This document shows positions 24,902 through 35,304 of a stretch of 64,000 nucleotides of DNA, piece by piece. A program made the translations under genes and the position numbers. Where the stretch lies: NCBI RefSeq assembly GCF_004770995.1, contig NZ_RQHW01000003.1, positions 62,001 through 126,000 on the forward strand, written 5' to 3'. The notes beneath the pieces were generated by a model that was not told the origin of the DNA, did not search any database, and worked only from the letters and a program-made list of their open reading frames with translations. How positions within the stretch are numbered: the first letter of the stretch is position 1; each line of letters begins with the position of its first letter. The DNA comes from Leptospira idonii. GTDB taxonomy: Bacteria; Spirochaetota; Leptospiria; Leptospirales; Leptospiraceae.

Positions 24902-27439
24902 CTATTTAACTTCCTTGAGTAAAGTTTTAGAAGGAAGTTTAAAGAAAGAATACAGCCCACTTGCATACAACAACAATGTAGTTACCACAACAATCCCAAA
25001 GATCCAAATAAGGATTCCCCATGGCACAATGCTAGTAAGCTCCAAAATGAAACGGTTTAAAATCTCGTTGGCGAGTAAGGAATAGGCCAGCCCAATTGTA
25101 AAAGACACCACAGCGATCAATATAGCTTCTCTTGCAAAGTATGAGGAAAGATAACTGCTTTGAGCCCCAATCACGCGAAGAAGTGCGAATTCTTTTTTTC
25201 GCTCCAATTGGCTTGAATACAATGCTGTAAAAACCAATAATAAAGAAGAAGCCAAGATAAATCCTGTCATCAATCGAATCATCTGAGTTACTTTTTCCAA
25301 TATTCCCATAAAAGCTTGTATCGCTTTTTCCGTATCGACGACTGTTATATTCGGATATTTTGAAACGATTTCTTTTTGGAGAGAGTAACGATCTTCACTC
25401 TTATCAAGAAGCAAAGAGGATATATAAAACTTAGGTGCCTTCTCCAATCTTCCTTTGGAAAATAGGACGACAAAATTAGGTTTCATATCTGACCAATTTA
25501 CGGAGCGAAGATTTGTGATCTTTCCGATCACCTCTACTCCTTGAACATTGAATGTAAGACGATCTCCTACCCCTGCTCCCAAATAACCGGAGAAATCTTT
25601 CTCTAAGGAAATTTCATCCTGGCCGGAGTCGTTCCACCAATCTCCTTTTGTTACCTTTTCCGTTTCATACATCTCTTGCCGATAAGAAAGAAAGTACTCC
25701 CTTGTTCGGGCAGTTGCCCTCCAATTTCGATCCATTGCATTTCGAATCGTATCTTCTTTTTTGATCGGTTCATCATTGATTTTGGCGAGCCTAGCTCCAA
25801 TGATAGGGGCGATGTATTTTTTCTCCAAAGGGTATTTGGAAAATATCTCTTCCAAAGAAGGCAATTGATCTCCCTTAATATCTAACATAAACATATTCGG
25901 GCGGCGTTCTATTTCACGGGCTCCGCTTAATTCCATCAGACTTTCTTGCAAGATGAGAGAAAGGCAAAGTATAAATAAGGCGGAACCCAATCCCAATATA
26001 GACAATCTCATCGAGCCTGATTTACGAACGATCTTCTTGGTTACTAAACTCCACTCCTTGGAAACCAAACCTAGACTTGTCAATTTTACAATGCCTAATC
26101 CGAAAAGTTTAAATAATAGGAAGACGAGTAATGGCAAACTAACAAGAACTAAAGCAAAAACTCCTCCTTTTAGAAAGGACTGAGTCTCATAGGTTGCCAG
26201 CACAAAGAATAAAAGATATATCCCCAAAGAAGATAATACCATCATTCTTTTATCTTCATTATTTTGTTCTTTCGATTCGATCTCTTTCAATGCGGAGAGA
26301 GGTTTCACTTTTCCCGATTCTACCACCAAAGGAAATGCAACAAGCATTGGCACTGCAATCCCCAAAAGTAGACTCCACAACAAGGAAGAAATGCTGATAC
26401 CTGGTTCTATCGTTCCTAAAAACTCGGAACCGGTAAAACGAGGAAGCAATGCTTGGATCTCATATCCAATCCCCAATCCTAACATGGTTCCGAGCAAAGA
26501 AACGATCAGGATCTCACTTACAACTAAAACAAGTATCATTTTAGGTTTCGCACCCAGGCACATCAATACAGCAATCTCGTTTTTCTTTTCCCTCAGCCGG
26601 GTGCGGATTGCCGTATAAACAGAAATCGCTCCTAAAAAGAAACCGGCTAATGCCAATAAGGACATATAATCGAAAGTATTCGTCAAAAATTGTTGGGATC
26701 CTGAATTGACTTCCGTATTATGATACACAGTAAGATCGTTTCGTATCAGCTCCTCGAAATGTTTCTCCTTCCACTCCAAACTATCGACGGAACCTGGAAG
26801 TTTTGCAAAGATCGTATAACGAATGCGGCTTCCTCTTTGCACAAGCCCTGTAGCAGCAGTCGCCTCATATAAAATGACTGAAGTAGGAGCGGCGCCTACG
26901 AAAGAACCTACAGACCCGGGTTCCTTTATGATCCATCCTGCAACCTTCAGTCGACTCTCGCCCAATTGGATCCAATCCCCTATTTTGAGCTTCAAGTTTT
27001 GTCCTAAATTCTTTTCCAAAAGGATTTCATTCTTTGTTAAATTAGAATAAGCCTCTTTCGGCTCAGTGATGAATTCTCCGTAAAATGGATAGGACTTCTC
27101 TACCGCTTTGATATAACTGAGAGAGTTTTCATTCTGATCCGAATTGGCTACCATAGATAAAAACTGGATGGAAAGAGACTTAGAAGAACCGGAAGGAAGC
27201 AATTGTTCCGTAAGTTTCGCAGCTTCCTCAGTGATTTCTTGAGGAGACTGCAAAGCAAGATCCGCACCCATGATATTCTTGGCTTCTTTTTGAATCGCCG
27301 ATTTGATGTTATCTTTATAGGAATGGATTCCAATGACGGACCCTACTCCCAAGGCAACGGATAAAAGAATCAAAACGGAAAACTGGAACCGGGAAAATAG
27401 CTCCCTTTTCAGGTAGAATTTAAGTAATTTGAGGTTCAT
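24902..27439 (-). CDS. FtsX-like ABC transporter permease (LolC/MacB-type, YbbP-like)
   Basis: The 845-residue permease has the four-plus-four helix layout of the large FtsX-type subunits: an N-terminal helix, a long periplasmic domain, helices such as YMSLLALAGFFLGAISVYTAI, a middle pair, a second periplasmic domain, and a C-terminal bundle with LMTGFILASSLLLVFTAL and FALLRVIGAQSSYLSSYFAREAIL. This duplicated form resembles YbbP, which partners YbbA. Such complexes move lipoproteins or other hydrophobic substrates, or act as mechanotransmission devices. The start overlaps the ATPase stop by 4 bases, so the pair forms one complex. Confidence 0.9.
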   Translation of the reverse strand: MNLKLLKFYLKRELFSRFQFSVLILLSVALGVGSVIGIHSYKDNIKSAIQKEAKNIMGADLALQSPQEITEEAAKLTEQLLPSGSSKSLSIQFLSMVANSDQNENSLSYIKAVEKSYPFYGEFITEPKEAYSNLTKNEILLEKNLGQNLKLKIGDWIQLGESRLKVAGWIIKEPGSVGSFVGAAPTSVILYEATAATGLVQRGSRIRYTIFAKLPGSVDSLEWKEKHFEELIRNDLTVYHNTEVNSGSQQFLTNTFDYMSLLALAGFFLGAISVYTAIRTRLREKKNEIAVLMCLGAKPKMILVLVVSEILIVSLLGTMLGLGIGYEIQALLPRFTGSEFLGTIEPGISISSLLWSLLLGIAVPMLVAFPLVVESGKVKPLSALKEIESKEQNNEDKRMMVLSSLGIYLLFFVLATYETQSFLKGGVFALVLVSLPLLVFLLFKLFGLGIVKLTSLGLVSKEWSLVTKKIVRKSGSMRLSILGLGSALFILCLSLILQESLMELSGAREIERRPNMFMLDIKGDQLPSLEEIFSKYPLEKKYIAPIIGARLAKINDEPIKKEDTIRNAMDRNWRATARTREYFLSYRQEMYETEKVTKGDWWNDSGQDEISLEKDFSGYLGAGVGDRLTFNVQGVEVIGKITNLRSVNWSDMKPNFVVLFSKGRLEKAPKFYISSLLLDKSEDRYSLQKEIVSKYPNITVVDTEKAIQAFMGILEKVTQMIRLMTGFILASSLLLVFTALYSSQLERKKEFALLRVIGAQSSYLSSYFAREAILIAVVSFTIGLAYSLLANEILNRFILELTSIVPWGILIWIFGIVVVTTLLLYASGLYSFFKLPSKTLLKEVK

Positions 27440-28200
27440 TTTCTCTTCTTTTTTGCAGCTTTCGCTTTCTTAGCGGGTTTCAGAGATTTCACCGATTTCG
27501 AAGCAGAAGATCCTTTGGTACCTAATCCGCTAGTCGAAACAATCTCACCGTCTTTCATTTCCAACACTCGATCCGCTAATTTTGCTACGGAAGGATCGTG
27601 CGTTACGATAACAAGAGTTGTATTTTGTAGCTTGTTTCTCTCCAAAAGAAGATCCAAAACAACACGACTGTTTTTAGAATCCAAATTGGCAGTGGGTTCA
27701 TCGGCGAAAATAATCTTAGGATCGTTGACAAATGCCCTAGCGATAGCGACTCTTTGCTCTTCTCCACCTGACAATTGTTTTGGGAAATGATTGGCTCGAT
27801 GATCCATTGAAACGGATTTCAACAAATTCATCGACTTTTCCAAAATTTGTCGTTCACTGAGCGACGATTTTAAGTAGAGAGGAATCCCTACATTCTCTAC
27901 AGCATTCATTCCTGGCAGCAATTGAAAATTCTGAAAGATAAAACCTATCTTTTCCGCACGCAATGAAGCCAAACTTGTTTCGTCTTCCTTTGTTAGGTCA
28001 ACATCATCCAGAATCACACTGCCTTCATCCGGCTGATCTAATCCTGCTGCGATTCCCAAAAGAGTGGATTTACCGGAACCGGATGGTCCCATGATCGCTA
28101 CAAATTCTCCCGATTGCACTTGAAACGATATTTTTTTAAGTACTTCGATCGACTCCGGTTCACTTTGAAACGATTTATAGACATTTAAAAAACTTAGCAC
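27436..28200 (-). CDS. ABC transporter ATP-binding protein (LolD/YbbA-type)
   Basis: From the GTG at 28200, with GGGGGA about 9 bases upstream, the protein is 254 residues; a TTG at 28218 would add six. It has Walker A MGPSGSGKSTLLG, Q-loop FQNFQLLPGM, signature LSGGEEQRVAIARAF, Walker B KIIFADEPTANLD and the switch His in IVTHDPSVA. This is the standard order for FtsX-partner ATPases. A C-terminal tail rich in Lys, Ala and Ser (KSVKSLKPAKKAKAAKKKRK) is an unusual basic extension. It is translationally coupled to the permease gene. Confidence 0.92.
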   Translation of the reverse strand: MLSFLNVYKSFQSEPESIEVLKKISFQVQSGEFVAIMGPSGSGKSTLLGIAAGLDQPDEGSVILDDVDLTKEDETSLASLRAEKIGFIFQNFQLLPGMNAVENVGIPLYLKSSLSERQILEKSMNLLKSVSMDHRANHFPKQLSGGEEQRVAIARAFVNDPKIIFADEPTANLDSKNSRVVLDLLLERNKLQNTTLVIVTHDPSVAKLADRVLEMKDGEIVSTSGLGTKGSSASKSVKSLKPAKKAKAAKKKRK

Positions 28201-28218
28201 TAGGTTTTTCCCCCACAA

Positions 28219-28545
28219 ATTTTACCATATAACACATAACTGATGACTAAGAACGGGCATTTATCATTTTTCCCATCGCATAACGTAGATAATATCCATT
28301 CTTCCAAAGCAAATGTTTTTTTTTCATTCTGTACTTTCGTTCCAAAACTTTTGCACAGGTTTAAAAAAAAACTCACAAAAAAATATCACTCTTTTGAGCT
28401 TGTATCCTAATTTTTTTTGACCCAAAAGGGAGGGTTTCATATAAAGTAACTTCATCGTAGTGTTTTCCCGAGCCGCTTTCGAATCGATTTTCGGAAGTTA
28501 TGAACAGCACTGTCGATAAGCATAGAAGTTTTAGGTAGAAATAGA
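28219..28545. other. 327-base stretch without a recognised gene
   Basis: This region between the ABC ATPase and the small CxxC gene contains AT-rich homopolymer runs (A7-A9 and T8 tracts) and no convincing frame. It must hold the promoters for the minus-strand ABC pair and for the plus-strand small gene and leuS. I see no clear -10/-35 pair or dyad. Confidence 0.4.
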
Positions 28546-28725
28546 ATGCTGGAATGCGATACAGAAATAGAAAATGCAGCCGATATCAATGTGAAAATAA
28601 ATAATGCTAAACCATGTGCAGAATGTGGCACAATTACCATACTATACCAAAATGATGTTTGCAAAGTTTGTCTCTCAAATAGTTTCAAAAAGCTTGTAAA
28701 AATCATCGATTCCGTGAGAAAGTAA
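28546..28725 (+). CDS. small protein with two CxxC motifs, 59 residues
   Basis: A 59-codon frame runs from ATG at 28546 to TAA at 28725, 27 bases before leuS. The product carries two CxxC pairs, PCAECG and VCKVCL, 14 residues apart, as in a zinc ribbon or a treble-clef fragment. The frame is open further upstream to 28504, so an unseen start is possible; the ribosome site before the ATG is weak. An opposite-strand frame (28452-28736) exists but has no such motif. Function unknown. Confidence 0.5.
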   Translation: MLECDTEIENAADINVKINNAKPCAECGTITILYQNDVCKVCLSNSFKKLVKIIDSVRK

Positions 28726-28752
28726 ATATATTGCACTTTCCCACGTTAGTCG

Positions 28753-31356
28753 ATGAGTTATCCCTTCCAAAATATTGAACCAAAATGGCAAACTTATTGG
28801 GACGAAAAGAATACTTTTCGCACCAATCCCCGCTCTTCCAAACCTAAATACTATTGTTTAGACATGTTTCCGTACCCAAGTGGTGCAGGATTACACGTAG
28901 GCCACCCGGAAGGATACACCGCCACGGACATTCTATCCCGCCTCAAAAGGATGCAAGGCTTTGAAGTGCTTCATCCGATGGGATGGGATGCTTTCGGCCT
29001 GCCTGCGGAAAGATACGCTATGACCACCGGGGTTCACCCCAGAGTTACCACAAAAAACAATATTGATACCTTCCGCAGGCAAATCAAAATGCTTGGCCTA
29101 TCCTACGATTGGTCCAGAGAGATTTCCACTACAGACCCGGAATACTATCGTTGGACCCAGTGGATCTTCCTGCAAATCTACAATTCTTACTTCGATCGCA
29201 CAGAAAAGAAGGCTAAATCCATCTCCTTTTTGGTGAAAGATTTAGAACAAAATGGATCCAAATCCTACGAAGAAATCGAACTTCCTAAAGGTGTTTCCTT
29301 CTCAGGAAACGACTGGAAATCAAAATCCAGAAAAGAAAAAGAAGATATACTTTCCTACTTCCGTTTGGTTTACGAAGCCAGCATCCCAGTCAATTGGTGT
29401 GAAGCTTTGGGAACCGTTCTTGCCAACGAAGAAGTGGAAGAATGGACTTCCAAAGGTTATTCCGTAGAAAGAAAACCGATGCGTCAGTACATGATGCGCA
29501 TCACATCCTACGCAGAACGCCTCTTAAACGATCTTTCTCTTTGTGAATGGCCCATCTCCACTTTGGAAATGCAAAGAAACTGGATCGGAAAATCCGAAGG
29601 TTTGGAAATCGAATTTCCTTTGGAAACAGGAAACAAAGGAATTGTGGTATATACCACAAGACCGGACACCATCTTCGGAGCCACATACTTAGTTCTAGCA
29701 CCGGAACATCCTCTCGTTCCTGAAATCACTATATCCGGCCAAAAAGCCGCAGTAGAAACTTATCAAAAAGACTGCGCACTGAAAAGTGATCTGGAAAGAA
29801 CAGAACTCAATAAAGATAAATCGGGAGTTTTTACGGGGGCTTATGCCACCCTTCCTACAGATCCAAGTAAAAAAATCCCGATCTATATTTCCGATTACGT
29901 TCTTTATGGTTACGGAACAGGCGCCATTATGGCAGTTCCTGCACACGACCAAAGAGATTACGACTTCGCCGTTAAATTCAAATTGCCCATCATTCCAGTA
30001 ATCCAAGGAGAAATGGAAGACGGAAAAGCATTCGACTCCAAAGATTCCGTTTGCATCAACTCTTCCTCTTCTTTGATTTCCTTAGACGGCAAGGCATACA
30101 AACAAGCGTTTGATGCAATGTCCGATTGGGCACAATCCAAAGGAATCGGCAAAAGAAAAATCCAATTCAAATTGAGAGACTGGCTCTTCGCAAGACAAAG
30201 ATATTGGGGAGAACCCATCCCTTTGGTTCATTTCGAAGATGGAACTCCGAAAGCACTTTCCGATTCAGAACTTCCTTTGGTGCTGCCCGACCTAGAAGAG
30301 TTTAAACCTTCCGGAACGGGAGAGTCCCCACTAGCACTTGCTAAAGATTGGCTGGTCTATAAAGATCCTGAAACGGGAGAGATCGCCAAAAGAGAAACCA
30401 ATACCATGCCTCAATGGGCAGGATCCTGCTGGTACTATTTAAGATATATTGATCCTAAAAATACGGAACGTTTGATAGATCCTGAATTGGAAAAAACATG
30501 GATGCCTGTGGAAATCTATGTAGGAGGAGCGGAACACGCCGTCTTACATTTACTTTATTCCCGTTTCTGGCATAAAATTCTTTTCGATTTAGGACATGTT
30601 TCCACACCGGAGCCTTTTCAAAAATTAGTCCACCAAGGCCTTATCCTCGGCGAGGACAAAGGCAAGATGTCTAAGTCCAGAGGTAACGTGGTCAATCCGG
30701 ATGACGTAGTGAACGAATTCGGTGCAGACACACTTCGTCTTTTCGAAATGTTTATGGGTCCGTTCGAAATGTCCAAACCTTGGAGCAAAAACGGAGTGGA
30801 CGGAGTGTTCCGATTCCTAAACCGTGTTTGGCGATTGTTTCACTCGGGACCGGACGAAAGTTTCCTAGTACAAGATATCGAACCCAACGAAGCAGAACTC
30901 AAAACTCTACACCGCAGCTTAAAAAAAATCAAAGAAGACATAGAAGGTTTTGCCTTCAACACCGCTGTGTCTCAAATGATGATTTTCGTAAACGAATTCA
31001 CATCCAATCCCAGAAAGCCGAAAGCGATTCTAGAACCTTTCATTTTGGCTCTTTCCCCTTTCGCTCCTCACCTAGCGGAAGAAATATGGGAAAAACTAGG
31101 ACACAAAGAATCTTTAGCTTACGAACCGTACCCTTCCTGGGATGAAAAATATCTTGTGGATTCCACAATCACAATCGTCGTCCAAATCAATGGAAAGATG
31201 AGAGGGGAATTTACAGCGCCTAGAGACGTGAATGAAACAGATGCGATCTCTCTTGCCAAACAGGTAGAAAAAGCTCTACCCTTTTGGCAAGGAAAGGAAA
31301 TCAAAAAAGAGATCTATGTGAAAGGCAAACTTGTGAATCTTGTAGTTACAGGATAA
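28753..31356 (+). CDS. leuS: leucyl-tRNA synthetase
   Basis: The 867-residue class I synthetase charges tRNA-Leu. It has the HIGH-type motif HVGHPEGYTATDIL near residue 47, the editing-domain block TTRPDTIFGATYLVLAPEHPL, a catalytic-core DWLFARQRYWGEPIP, and KMSKS in GKMSKSRGNVVNPD. The C-terminal anticodon-binding and small C-terminal domains are complete (VQINGKMRGEFTAPRDV...EIYVKGKLVNLVV). The stop overlaps the end of the convergent gene at 31346 by 11 bases. Confidence 0.97.
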   Translation: MSYPFQNIEPKWQTYWDEKNTFRTNPRSSKPKYYCLDMFPYPSGAGLHVGHPEGYTATDILSRLKRMQGFEVLHPMGWDAFGLPAERYAMTTGVHPRVTTKNNIDTFRRQIKMLGLSYDWSREISTTDPEYYRWTQWIFLQIYNSYFDRTEKKAKSISFLVKDLEQNGSKSYEEIELPKGVSFSGNDWKSKSRKEKEDILSYFRLVYEASIPVNWCEALGTVLANEEVEEWTSKGYSVERKPMRQYMMRITSYAERLLNDLSLCEWPISTLEMQRNWIGKSEGLEIEFPLETGNKGIVVYTTRPDTIFGATYLVLAPEHPLVPEITISGQKAAVETYQKDCALKSDLERTELNKDKSGVFTGAYATLPTDPSKKIPIYISDYVLYGYGTGAIMAVPAHDQRDYDFAVKFKLPIIPVIQGEMEDGKAFDSKDSVCINSSSSLISLDGKAYKQAFDAMSDWAQSKGIGKRKIQFKLRDWLFARQRYWGEPIPLVHFEDGTPKALSDSELPLVLPDLEEFKPSGTGESPLALAKDWLVYKDPETGEIAKRETNTMPQWAGSCWYYLRYIDPKNTERLIDPELEKTWMPVEIYVGGAEHAVLHLLYSRFWHKILFDLGHVSTPEPFQKLVHQGLILGEDKGKMSKSRGNVVNPDDVVNEFGADTLRLFEMFMGPFEMSKPWSKNGVDGVFRFLNRVWRLFHSGPDESFLVQDIEPNEAELKTLHRSLKKIKEDIEGFAFNTAVSQMMIFVNEFTSNPRKPKAILEPFILALSPFAPHLAEEIWEKLGHKESLAYEPYPSWDEKYLVDSTITIVVQINGKMRGEFTAPRDVNETDAISLAKQVEKALPFWQGKEIKKEIYVKGKLVNLVVTG

Positions 31357-32488
31357 ACATCACAAAGATCAAAACGCCGACCAGAACAATCGCAACGAAA
31401 GCGCCCATCAGAGCGACTAAGTTTCCGCCGCCGCCTTTCTTTTGTTCTACGACACCACCTTTTTTCTTTGCCGCTGCTTGTTTATCGCCTGCAGTCGGCA
31501 CAGTAGCTCCTTTCGGAATCGCAACCTTTACGGGATGTTCTTCTATGGAATGAAACAGATATTGATTCGGACCTTCTGCAAAAATATGAAATTCGTTTTT
31601 AGAAGAAGCGATCCCCAAAAATTTACCCACAACCGGCTCTTTAGAAACATTCCCGGCTGCGTCTATCAATCCTAAAAGACCTGCGTTGGCCATACCTTCC
31701 GCAGTATCCAAAGGAACTCTGAATAAAATTTCCTGACCTTCAATCAAGTTGTCGAACTCGACCCCGCTAATAGGAGAGATAACTGTCTTCATGGAAAATT
31801 CTTTAGAACGACCTTGTCGAAAAATACCGATTTGGCGATCCAAAGGATTTGCTTCTCCTCTGGCAAGATTCGTAGGAGCGATATTCAAATCGGGAGCAGG
31901 AGTCTCTGTCTCATCCGCAGGTTTCATAATAGGAGAAATGTATCCCTTCATAGGATTTTCGTATCTGAATTTTGCGCTGGAGAGTTTATCGATTTCAGCC
32001 TGCAGTTTAATTCCCTTCGCTCTTGTAGCAGTAAAGAAAGGAGTTTCTAAAAGTTCAGATATACGAGAAGGATCTTTTTTCTGCCAAAGAGGAAGAAACT
32101 CTTCCAATTTCTCTTTCGTAAACACACGATGCAAAGTTCTTCCTAAATTTTCGGAGAGAGGTAAATCCACTCCTCCTGTTTTTCCTACATCCGCTAAGTC
32201 TTGAGAGATTTGAAGATAGTCGGCGAAAGTTCTGATCCTTCGGAAGATAGGAGAGTTGCCTACGACGGCATAAATTTCCATAATCTGTTTTCTTATGGAA
32301 GAAACCAGAATGAGAAGCATTCCATTTTTATTTTCGATATCGATTTTGATTTTTACCAAATAAGCATCGGTAATTTTGCCTTGAAGAACTTCTTTTGCTT
32401 GTTCGTCGGTAAATACCGCTTCCATAGTCAAACCTAGAAGATCTGCTTGTTTTTTTAACTGTTCTGTTTTTGAGTCTATATCGGACAT
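31346..32488 (-). CDS. hypothetical tail-anchored protein
   Basis: This 380-residue protein is soluble for most of its length and ends in one transmembrane segment (NLVALMGAFVAIVLVGVLIFVMFIL), preceded by a Lys/Gly-rich linker. That layout indicates a C-terminally anchored cytoplasmic protein. No enzymatic motif is visible. A segment near residue 240 (SPISGVEFDNLIEGQEILFRVP) has a beta-rich look. It follows the GHKL ATPase gene by 4 bases on the same strand, so the two are probably expressed together and may form a membrane-linked signalling unit; that is inference. Confidence 0.75.
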   Translation of the reverse strand: MSDIDSKTEQLKKQADLLGLTMEAVFTDEQAKEVLQGKITDAYLVKIKIDIENKNGMLLILVSSIRKQIMEIYAVVGNSPIFRRIRTFADYLQISQDLADVGKTGGVDLPLSENLGRTLHRVFTKEKLEEFLPLWQKKDPSRISELLETPFFTATRAKGIKLQAEIDKLSSAKFRYENPMKGYISPIMKPADETETPAPDLNIAPTNLARGEANPLDRQIGIFRQGRSKEFSMKTVISPISGVEFDNLIEGQEILFRVPLDTAEGMANAGLLGLIDAAGNVSKEPVVGKFLGIASSKNEFHIFAEGPNQYLFHSIEEHPVKVAIPKGATVPTAGDKQAAAKKKGGVVEQKKGGGGNLVALMGAFVAIVLVGVLIFVMFIL

Positions 32489-32492
32489 TAAA

Positions 32493-33197
32493 TTATTCTA
32501 CAAACAACTGTTCTATGTTAGAATTTCCGTTCACCGAACCGCCCAATGGAACCTCTACACGCGCAACTGTTTCCCTTTTTCTTTCTGATGAGTATATGGA
32601 AAATAACCTTCTGTCGAAGCCGGATTGAGACAGCAGGATCTCTACCATAGTGATTCCCATCCCGGCTCCTTCCGTATTATCTCCGTGCTCCATAAAAAAT
32701 TCAAATAAATTGTCGTATTTTTTAGCATTTAGAAACTTTTCTTTGATTCTTTCCGCTTCTTTGGGGATCAAAGGAAAATTATTTCTAATTTCAATATCTA
32801 CCTTCTCTGGAGTATGAATACAAGTAATTTTAACCTGATATCCGTGTTCTTTCATTTTTTGTTTGTAAGCGGGAAACTTTCTTTCGTTTAGATTCGTTTT
32901 GAAAAGCTTCATACCTTTTTCATAATCTTCTAAATTACGAATATTTAAACGCATTTCGTCGAAAATCATCCTTTTGATGGCGGCTTTCGTGGAATTTACG
33001 ATGAGTTCCTTTGCGGAAGTGTAAAAAAGCTCCATAAGATCGGGCCTTCCCACTTTATTCAAAACCGCAGATAAAATGTACTTTAATTTGTTTTCCCCTG
33101 CATCTCCCAGTACATAGGTGATGAGGGATATTTTTTTACCCTCAAGAACGCCTCTATCAACGGCTTCACGAAAAATAGGGTCGAGGCTGGCATCCAT
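32493..33197 (-). CDS. GHKL-type histidine kinase-like ATPase
   Basis: This 234-residue protein carries the ATP-binding fold of histidine kinases and RsbW-like proteins: N-box ELIVNSTKAAIKR near residue 65 and a G2-type box GAGMGITMVEILLSQSG near residue 180. There is no phospho-acceptor His domain and no sensor domain, so it is not a standard sensor kinase. It may be an anti-sigma or switch-type kinase. Its own partner could be the tail-anchored protein encoded 4 bases downstream. A STAS partner is not adjacent. Confidence 0.75.
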   Translation of the reverse strand: MDASLDPIFREAVDRGVLEGKKISLITYVLGDAGENKLKYILSAVLNKVGRPDLMELFYTSAKELIVNSTKAAIKRMIFDEMRLNIRNLEDYEKGMKLFKTNLNERKFPAYKQKMKEHGYQVKITCIHTPEKVDIEIRNNFPLIPKEAERIKEKFLNAKKYDNLFEFFMEHGDNTEGAGMGITMVEILLSQSGFDRRLFSIYSSERKRETVARVEVPLGGSVNGNSNIEQLFVE

Positions 33198-33253
33198 GGG
33201 CTTGATTCAGGTTAAACTTACGAAAAATGCCACATGGGAATAGTTTTGTCTAC

Positions 33254-34606
33254 TTATTTATGATTCGCTAGTTCTTTCCCTAAAATTTCTAAAACGCTGC
33301 TCAGGTTCGCCGGACAAGGCAGGATCGAATTTTTCATCTCCCTGTTTGTGCCAGGAATCTTTCCTTCGTGATAGTTCACTTTGAATTCGGTGAATTTCAA
33401 ACCGTTCGCAGTGGAGATCACCACAACCTTTTCGCCTTTTTTGACTTCTCCCCGATCGATGGACTTCAAGAGAGCCGCCAAAGCCACTCCCGTATGAGGA
33501 TCATTGTACAATCCGTATAGGTCTCCCCTTGCTGCGGCATCTGACAATTCCTCTTCCGTTGCCACTTCGACGATCCCTTCGAACTTTTTCAAAACGCGAA
33601 TCGCCTTTTTGACGGAAACAGGATCTCCGATTTGGATGGCGGATGCCAACGTCTTCTGCGCCGTAACGGATTGGAAGTTCGTAAAACCGGTCTTAAATGA
33701 ATCGTACAGAGGGCTTGCGTTTTTCGCCTGTGCCAGAATGATTCTAGGCAGTCTGTCGATGAGACCCAGCTCTTTCATCATTTCAAAGCCCATTCCCAAA
33801 GCGGAAACGTTTCCTAAATTTCCTCCTGGGATCACGATCCAATCGGGCACTTCCCAGCCTAACTGCTGTGTGATTTCAATTGAAATGGTTTTTTGGCCTT
33901 CGATTCGGAGCGAATTCATTGAATTTGCCAGATAAATCGACTTCTCTTTGGTCACTTCCTTTACGATCGCCATACAACCGTCGAAATCAGTATCCAAAGC
34001 CAGCACTTTTGCTCCGTTAGAAACAGGTTGGATCAATTGTGCAGTCGAAACTTTGTTAGCTGGTAAAAATATGATAGCAGGGATTCCCGCTTTTGCGGCA
34101 TAAGAAGCAAGAGCCGCAGATGTATCTCCCGTGGAAGCGCAAGCAACAGCACGAATAGGAACTCCGTCTGCGATCATCTGCTTCACCTGGCTGACAAGAA
34201 CCGTCATCCCTAAGTCCTTGAAAGAACCTGTGTGGGAGATACCACATTGTTTGATATAGAGGCCGCCCAATCCCAAATCTTTCGCCCATCGGGAAGCATC
34301 GTAAAGATGGGATCCGCCTTCTCCGGAAGTGACTATGTTTTCCTCGGAAATTCCAGGAAGCACCCACTCCTTTTTCCCCCAAACGCCGGACTGATAGGGA
34401 AACTTTTGAGAGCGGAATCGGGAGTCAAAAGTATCTTTCCATTCCTTTGCGGAAATTTTCTTCAAACTCTCCAAATCATGTTCGACAGAGAGCAGCTCTC
34501 CCTCATTTTCACAAGAGTAAACGACCTCTCCCAGTGAGTAGGTTTTCCCACAAGTTTCATGGGTGCAGCGAAACTGCGCTCGAAATTCATTTTTTGTAAG
34601 TGACAT
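33254..34606 (-). CDS. thrC: threonine synthase
   Basis: From the ATG at 34606, preceded by AAGAGAA, this is a 450-residue PLP enzyme that converts O-phosphohomoserine to threonine. The PLP Lys is in [15 protein letters not shown], and the family blocks [43 protein letters not shown] and [11 protein letters not shown] are present. The N terminus has a zinc-finger-like pair ([10 protein letters not shown]) seen in some bacterial ThrC proteins. A longer in-frame start at 34738 would overlap the divergent lepB gene and is rejected. Confidence 0.95.
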   Translation of the reverse strand: MSLTKNEFRAQFRCTHETCGKTYSLGEVVYSCENEGELLSVEHDLESLKKISAKEWKDTFDSRFRSQKFPYQSGVWGKKEWVLPGISEENIVTSGEGGSHLYDASRWAKDLGLGGLYIKQCGISHTGSFKDLGMTVLVSQVKQMIADGVPIRAVACASTGDTSAALASYAAKAGIPAIIFLPANKVSTAQLIQPVSNGAKVLALDTDFDGCMAIVKEVTKEKSIYLANSMNSLRIEGQKTISIEITQQLGWEVPDWIVIPGGNLGNVSALGMGFEMMKELGLIDRLPRIILAQAKNASPLYDSFKTGFTNFQSVTAQKTLASAIQIGDPVSVKKAIRVLKKFEGIVEVATEEELSDAAARGDLYGLYNDPHTGVALAALLKSIDRGEVKKGEKVVVISTANGLKFTEFKVNYHEGKIPGTNREMKNSILPCPANLSSVLEILGKELANHK

Positions 34607-34701
34607 AGAAATTCTCTTAGGATGTGGTTTATGATAACTTCCTTTTCCATTCTGGAGAAGGGAGGAAAAATCACGAATGATTTTTATTTTAGAGCAACCT
34701 A

Positions 34702-35301
34702 ATGGATAAAGAAAGAGAAAAGCTTCCCTGGAAGACAAGAATCAAACGTTATTCTAAAATCTCTCTTCTCGTCCTCCTTTTAGGGGTTCTATTGCTGTTC
34801 ACCCGCATTTTTCTATTCCAAGTCTATTCCATCCAAGGCAACTCTATGTATCCTACCTTGGAAAACGGTTCCATCGTGTTCGTCTGGAAGGGAGGTTTTG
34901 CGCTTTCCGCCAAACTCTTCGGAACAGGCTGGCTCTATACGGAACCGAACATCCAAAAGCTGGATTTGGTTTTGTTCGTCAGCCAGGATGACGAGCTCGT
35001 AGTAAAAAGAGTCATCGGACTTCCGGGAGAATTTTATTCCATCGAAGCGGGAAGAGTCGTCATCGACTCACAAATGTTAATTGAAAATTACTTACCGATG
35101 GGAAGTCTCACTTCGGAGCCGAATAGTTCCGTTTTTCTAAATTTGAAAAACTCTCCGTTTCTAGCCATGAATTCCCAAGGTAGGATTCCTCCCGGTTATT
35201 ATCTTCTGCTAGGCGACAATCGGGAATATTCTACGGACTCCAGAAGTTTCGGCTTGGTTCCCGTCGAAAAGATCAAAGGAAAAGTTTTTTTATATTTCTA
35301 A
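34702..35301 (+). CDS. lepB: signal peptidase I
   Basis: The 199-residue membrane protease removes signal peptides from exported proteins. One N-terminal transmembrane segment ([20 protein letters not shown]) is followed by the Box B sequence [12 protein letters not shown] with catalytic Ser48. Box D is [11 protein letters not shown] with catalytic Lys102, and box E is [15 protein letters not shown]. It is a short, single-span form. It is divergent from thrC and begins the plus-strand cluster lepB-PBP-Maf, with the PBP gene starting 3 bases later. Confidence 0.95.
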   Translation: MDKEREKLPWKTRIKRYSKISLLVLLLGVLLLFTRIFLFQVYSIQGNSMYPTLENGSIVFVWKGGFALSAKLFGTGWLYTEPNIQKLDLVLFVSQDDELVVKRVIGLPGEFYSIEAGRVVIDSQMLIENYLPMGSLTSEPNSSVFLNLKNSPFLAMNSQGRIPPGYYLLLGDNREYSTDSRSFGLVPVEKIKGKVFLYF

Positions 35302-35304
35302 AAG

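Noticed and set aside
28452..28736. 94-residue minus-strand frame
   Set aside because: It is antisense to the CxxC-pair protein and has no recognisable motif, although coding on this strand is not fully excluded.
31749..32204. 151-residue plus-strand frame
   Set aside because: It is antisense to the tail-anchored protein gene and shows no domain or ribosome site.
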